Below, in pieces: positions 57,566 to 64,000 of a DNA stretch of 64,000 bases (position 1 is its first letter; each line of letters starts with the position of its first letter). Under the pieces are notes generated by a model that had not been told where the DNA came from, did no database searches, and saw only the letters and a list, made by a program, of their open reading frames with translations. Both the position numbers and the translations under genes were made by a program. The stretch spans positions 124,001 to 188,000 of the forward strand of contig NZ_MOAL01000001.1 in NCBI RefSeq assembly GCF_003731765.1, in the 5' to 3' direction. This DNA comes from Pseudomonas chlororaphis. GTDB taxonomy: Bacteria; Pseudomonadota; Gammaproteobacteria; Pseudomonadales; Pseudomonadaceae.

Positions 57566-57605
57566 TCTTGCGGGGTTTTGGACGCGTCACTAGACTGCTG
57601 CCCCT

Positions 57606-58601
57606 ATGAACCTGAGCCTGCCGTCCATCGGCCACGACGACTGCGACGAACTGGCGACCTTGTGCAAGGCCGGCGGCGACCCGTTGCGACTCAATGTGCT
57701 GCGGGCGCTGACCAATGATTCGTTCGGCGTACTGGAACTGGCGCAGATTTTTGCCATTGGCCAGTCGGGCATGAGTCATCACCTCAAGGTCCTGGCCCAG
57801 GCCGGCCTGGTGGCGACCCGCCGGGAAGGCAACGCGATTTTTTACCGCCGCGCCCTGCCCCACACCGAGCACTTGGGTGGCCGTCTGCATGCGGCGCTGC
57901 TCGAAGAGGTCGATCAGTTGGCCTTGCCCAGTGACGTACAGGGGCGTATCGGCTTGGTGCACCGGCAACGGGCCGCAGCCAGCCAGGACTTTTTTTCACG
58001 GGTGGCGGAGAAATTTCGTGCCCAGCAGGACCTGATCGCAGGACTGCCCCAGTACCGCGACAGTGTGCTCGCGCTGCTGGATAAGCTGAGTTTCAGTGAC
58101 GAGGCCACGGCCATTGAAGTCGGCCCCGGCGATGGCGCCTTCCTGCCGGACCTGGCCCGCCGCTTCAGCCAGGTCACGGCGCTGGACAACAGCCCGGCGA
58201 TGCTGGAGCTGGCCAGTCAGTTGTGCGAGCGCGAGGCGCTGACTAATGTCCGCCTGCAACTGGCCGATGCATTGAACGGCACGCCACACCGGGCCGACTG
58301 CGTGGTACTGAATATGGTCCTGCACCATTTCGCCGCACCCGCCGACGCCCTCAGGCACATGGCAGATTTGCTGCAACCAGGCGGAAGCCTGTTAGTGACA
58401 GACCTGTGCAGCCATAACCAGAGCTGGGCCAAAGAGGCCTGTGGTGATCTCTGGCTGGGGTTTGAACAGGATGATTTGGCCCGCTGGGCCGCCGCTGCGG
58501 GACTGACTCCCGGGGAAAGCCTCTATGTGGGCTTACGTAATGGTTTCCAGATCCAGGTCCGCCACTTTCAGCGACCGACTGGCGACACTCACCATCGGTA
58601 A
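57606..58601 (+). CDS. ArsR-type HTH/methyltransferase fusion regulator
   Basis: A 331-residue protein: an ArsR winged-helix N-terminus (about 15-95; LELAQIFAIGQSGMSHHLKVLAQAGLVATRREG), and a class I SAM-dependent methyltransferase domain (about 135-300; AIEVGPGDGAFLPDLARRFSQVTALDNSPAM). PA0547-type. It precedes metK by 18 bp, so probably senses SAM or SAH via the methyltransferase fold to control methionine-cycle genes (inference). No metal-binding cysteine pair of classical ArsR is visible. Confidence 0.88.
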   Translation: MNLSLPSIGHDDCDELATLCKAGGDPLRLNVLRALTNDSFGVLELAQIFAIGQSGMSHHLKVLAQAGLVATRREGNAIFYRRALPHTEHLGGRLHAALLEEVDQLALPSDVQGRIGLVHRQRAAASQDFFSRVAEKFRAQQDLIAGLPQYRDSVLALLDKLSFSDEATAIEVGPGDGAFLPDLARRFSQVTALDNSPAMLELASQLCEREALTNVRLQLADALNGTPHRADCVVLNMVLHHFAAPADALRHMADLLQPGGSLLVTDLCSHNQSWAKEACGDLWLGFEQDDLARWAAAAGLTPGESLYVGLRNGFQIQVRHFQRPTGDTHHR

Positions 58602-58619
58602 ATTTAGGAAACCGTCGAG

Positions 58620-59810
<1,191 letters not shown>

Positions 59811-59830
59811 GCAACACCCGGCAACACCCA

Positions 59831-59866
59831 AAGCCCCGCCCGGCTGGTCCGGCGGGGCTTTTTTGT
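59831..59866 (+). terminator. Intrinsic terminator after metK
   Basis: A 10-bp stem AAGCCCCGCC/GGCGGGGCTT with a 10-nt loop, followed by T6. Confidence 0.93.
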
Positions 59867-60012
59867 GGCCGAAGGTTTCACTCTCCAGCCCCCTGCACCC
59901 CGAATCCACGCCCCGACGCCAACACAGAAGGGGCCGCGACCAGCCCGGGCAACACCCTGCAAACAAGCGACGGCCTCCACGCCCGGCCCCCTGCCTACCC
60001 TTTAAAGCATGA

Positions 60013-61722
<1,710 letters not shown>

Positions 61723-61821
61723 TCTTTCTATCTACGCTGTGTTGAACCACAGGCGGCGAATCGGTTCAAAAAGCCCATTCGCAGGCACAGCTGACAGCGA
61801 CCTTTTTCCTTCGGAGCCTTT

Positions 61822-62217
61822 ATGAAACGTCTTGCACCGCTCGCTCTTCTCAGCCTTTTCAGCCTGATGGCCGCCCCCTTGATGGCCGCCGAGGAAGCTC
61901 CCGGGCTGACCGGCTGCGCCGCCAAGCGCCAGGCCATCAGCACCCAGATCGAACAGGCCAAGGCCCATGGCAACAGCGAACAACAGGCGGGCCTGGAAAA
62001 AGCCCTGAGCGAAGTCACCAGCCATTGCACCGACGCTTCGCTGAAAAAAGAGCGGGAGAACAAGGTGCTCGACGCCAAGCACGAGGTCAGCCGGCGTCAG
62101 GCCGATCTGGAAAAGGCCATGAAAAAAGGCGATTCCGAGAAGATCAACAAGCGCAAGGACAAGCTCGCCGAGTCACGCAAGGAGCTGCAGCAAGCGTTGG
62201 ACGAGCTGGACAAGTAA
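61822..62217 (+). CDS. DUF1090 periplasmic coiled-coil protein
   Basis: A 131-residue protein with a signal peptide (1-22, ending LMA) and a mature part of charged helices (about 55-131; ENKVLDAKHEVSRRQADLEKAMKKGDSEKINKRKDKLAESRKEL split here as a coiled coil). One cysteine pair (GCAAKR, SHCTDA). YqjC/DUF1090 family. CGGAG precedes the start. Function unknown. Confidence 0.82.
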   Translation: MKRLAPLALLSLFSLMAAPLMAAEEAPGLTGCAAKRQAISTQIEQAKAHGNSEQQAGLEKALSEVTSHCTDASLKKERENKVLDAKHEVSRRQADLEKAMKKGDSEKINKRKDKLAESRKELQQALDELDK

Positions 62218-62283
62218 ACCCTTGGCAATGGAGCCCTGTCGATGGCCGTTCACCGGCCAGGGATGGGCTCCACAGACAGTGAA

Positions 62284-62733
62284 TCAGTGGTCGCGAAACT
62301 CTTTATGGCAGGCACTGCACGCGTCTTCGACCTTCTGCACCGAAGGCCCCAGGTCAGCGGCCTTCAGGGGCTGTACTCGGCTGGCGACAACCAACGCGCC
62401 GGTGGCGGCCTCAAGGTTACGGGCCAATTCCTGGAAACGCGCCTGCTTGCGCCAGACATCGTCCGTGGCACTGGTGTGATCTTCTTCCTTGACCTCGGGA
62501 AAGTGCTTCCAGGGCTCATGGGACAAGCTGTCGAGCTTGACCGCACCCTCGGCGAAACGCGGGCCATCGAAGGCGATACGCCCACGCAACATGCCGCCCA
62601 GGTCTTCACCGGTCTTGAGCATTTGTTTGAAGATCGCCTTGCGTTGCCCCAGGGGCGAGTTCGGGTCCACGCCGCCACAAGCGGTCAGCGTCAGGCAGGC
62701 CAGCAATACCACAGCACATCGTTTAAAAGTCAT
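62284..62733 (-). CDS. Cytochrome c'-like lipoprotein (class II)
   Basis: A 149-residue protein with a signal peptide containing a lipobox (LTAC, C19) and a C-terminal heme-binding CSACH (C139, C142, H143), typical of cytochrome c' (four-helix bundle, heme at the C-terminus). It should be anchored at the membrane on the periplasmic side. Possible roles include NO binding or electron transfer. Convergent with the DUF1090 gene and divergent from mltA. Confidence 0.85.
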   Translation of the reverse strand: MTFKRCAVVLLACLTLTACGGVDPNSPLGQRKAIFKQMLKTGEDLGGMLRGRIAFDGPRFAEGAVKLDSLSHEPWKHFPEVKEEDHTSATDDVWRKQARFQELARNLEAATGALVVASRVQPLKAADLGPSVQKVEDACSACHKEFRDH

Positions 62734-62861
62734 GGCGGCTTCAGGTCACGGAAAACGGCGGCCAGTATCCCCGCCTACCCGGCAAAGACCAATAGCCCTA
62801 TCAATAATATGGGTAGTCTGCGCGTGCCAAGCACCCGGGCCACCTCCAAAGGAACAACTCG

Positions 62862-64000
62862 ATGCACCTGAGTTTCATGAGCTGGCGCCGCCTCGGCTGG
62901 ACTTTGCCCTTCGTTGCCCTGCTGGCCGGCTGCAATGGCGGGGACAACAGCAAACCCCAGCCAACACCCGAACCGCCCAAGCCCCACGCCATTGCCACTT
63001 ACACCAGCGCGTCCTGGGACAGCCTGCCCAGCGTTGCCGACAATGACCTGCTGGCGGGTTTCGGTTCCTGGCGCAGCGCCTGCACCCGGCTGAAAGCCGA
63101 CCCGATCTGGGGCGCCACCTGCGCCGCGGCGGCCAACGTGCCGCAAACTGCGGACGCGGTGCGCGGGTTCCTGAAGGATCAGTTGCAGGTCTATGGCCTG
63201 CGCTCGGCCGACGGCAACAGCAACGGCTTGATCACCGGCTACTACGAGCCGGTCTACCCGGGCAGCCTGAAACAGACCAAGGTGGCCAATGTGCCGGTCT
63301 ATGGCGTGCCGGAGGACATGATCATCGTCGCCCTCGACAGCCTCTATCCGGAGCTCAAGGGCAAGCGCCTGCGCGGGCGCCTGGAAGGCCGCGTACTGAA
63401 ACCCTATGACGACGCCGCAACCATCGAGAACAACGGGGTCAAGGCCCCGGTCATTGCCTGGCTGACCGACCCCATGGATCTGCAATTCCTGCAGATCCAG
63501 GGCTCGGGGCGGATCCAACTGGCCGACGGCCGACAACTGCGCATTGGCTATGCCGACCAGAACGGCCATCCGTACCGGCCCATCGGCCGCTGGCTGGTGG
63601 AGCAGGGAGAGCTGACCAAGGAAGAAGTGACCATGGGCACCATCGCCGCCTGGGCCAAGGCCCATCCGGAGCGGATTCCCGAGCTGCTGGGCAGCAACCC
63701 GAGCTACGTCTTTTTCAACCGCAACCCCGACAGCAACGAAGGCCCTCGCGGCTCGCTCAATGTACCGCTGACCGCTGGTTACAGCGCAGCGGTGGATCGC
63801 AAGGTCATCCCCCTGGGCAGCCTGCTGTGGCTGTCCACTACCCGGCCCGACGGCAGCAGCCTGGTACGCCCGGTTGCCGCCCAGGACACCGGCGGCGCGA
63901 TCACCGGCGAAGTGCGGGCAGACCTGTTCTGGGGCACCGGCGACGCTGCCGGGCAGTTGGCTGGTGACATGAAGCAGCAAGGCCAGATCTGGATGCTCTG
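62862..64000 (+). CDS. mltA: Membrane-bound lytic transglycosylase A, partial (C-terminus outside window)
   Basis: About 379 residues visible. A lipoprotein signal with lipobox LLAGC (C24) is followed by the MltA domain (GYYEPVYPGSL, LQIQGSGRIQLADGR) and the 3D domain with the catalytic Asp in AAQDTGGAI (D342). It cleaves peptidoglycan to 1,6-anhydromuropeptides at the outer membrane. AAGGA lies 8 nt before ATG 62862; an internal ATG at 62877 is in frame. The final residues are beyond position 64000. Confidence 0.93.
   Translation, partial: MHLSFMSWRRLGWTLPFVALLAGCNGGDNSKPQPTPEPPKPHAIATYTSASWDSLPSVADNDLLAGFGSWRSACTRLKADPIWGATCAAAANVPQTADAVRGFLKDQLQVYGLRSADGNSNGLITGYYEPVYPGSLKQTKVANVPVYGVPEDMIIVALDSLYPELKGKRLRGRLEGRVLKPYDDAATIENNGVKAPVIAWLTDPMDLQFLQIQGSGRIQLADGRQLRIGYADQNGHPYRPIGRWLVEQGELTKEEVTMGTIAAWAKAHPERIPELLGSNPSYVFFNRNPDSNEGPRGSLNVPLTAGYSAAVDRKVIPLGSLLWLSTTRPDGSSLVRPVAAQDTGGAITGEVRADLFWGTGDAAGQLAGDMKQQGQIWML

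Overview
The window is about 64 kb of GC-rich chromosome from a Pseudomonas, most likely of the P. fluorescens group. This rests on codon usage, on the abundance of REP/REPIN-type repeats around a TGTAGGAGC...GCTCCTACA core, and on gene order that matches the P. aeruginosa PA5372-PA5416 quaternary-amine region and, further right, the PA0546-PA0555 region. No prophage, insertion sequence, CRISPR array, tRNA or rRNA was seen.

Left half (1-35.8 kb): an almost complete choline/carnitine/glycine betaine catabolic island. Reading left to right: soxB (cut by the window edge) and glyA (minus); a TraX-like membrane protein (minus); threonine aldolase ltaE; divergent gbcB/gbcA (glycine betaine demethylation); a 1 kb repeat region; the dimethylglycine operon etfB-etfA-dgcB-dgcA-DUF5943-dipeptidase (all minus); a short island with an LprI-like protein, an HTH remnant and a DUF3010 protein; the carnitine module cdhR (minus) / caiX-cdhC-cdhA-cdhB (plus); an 87-aa protein; the regulator gbdR and serine dehydratase sdaB (minus); the choline/betaine/carnitine ABC transporter cbcXWV; the BCCT transporter betT (minus); then betI-betB-betA. 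The pathway runs choline -> betaine aldehyde -> glycine betaine (BetA, BetB), carnitine -> glycine betaine (Cdh), glycine betaine -> dimethylglycine (GbcAB) -> sarcosine (DgcAB with a dedicated ETF) -> glycine (Sox) -> serine (GlyA) -> pyruvate (SdaB).

Middle (36-50.9 kb): mixed housekeeping and accessory genes. These are a paralogous TldD/TldE-like pair with an MFS exporter, the RNA helicase dbpA, a YhiN-type flavoprotein, a YccS-like membrane protein, a periplasmic solute-binding protein, an ElaA-type acetyltransferase, a small winged-helix protein, a YgjP-type metallopeptidase, a REC-PAS-GGDEF-EAL response regulator and a cytoplasmic PL7 alginate lyase.

Right part (51-64 kb): central metabolism on the minus strand (tktA-epd-pgk, two small lipoproteins, fba), divergent from an ArsR-methyltransferase fusion followed by metK. 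Then come ligB (with an export signal), a DUF1090 protein, a cytochrome c'-like lipoprotein and the start of mltA.

The best leads outside known genes are: four near-evenly spaced perfect DnaA boxes inside a degenerate ~180-bp tandem repeat (7.2-7.8 kb); an orphan minus-strand terminator suggesting a small RNA at ~21.93-22.1 kb; 20-21-bp phased GCGAC half-sites before cbcX, caiX and gbcA; a 26-bp perfect palindrome before the ArsR-methyltransferase gene; and a missing cysteine in the DgcA iron-sulfur motif.
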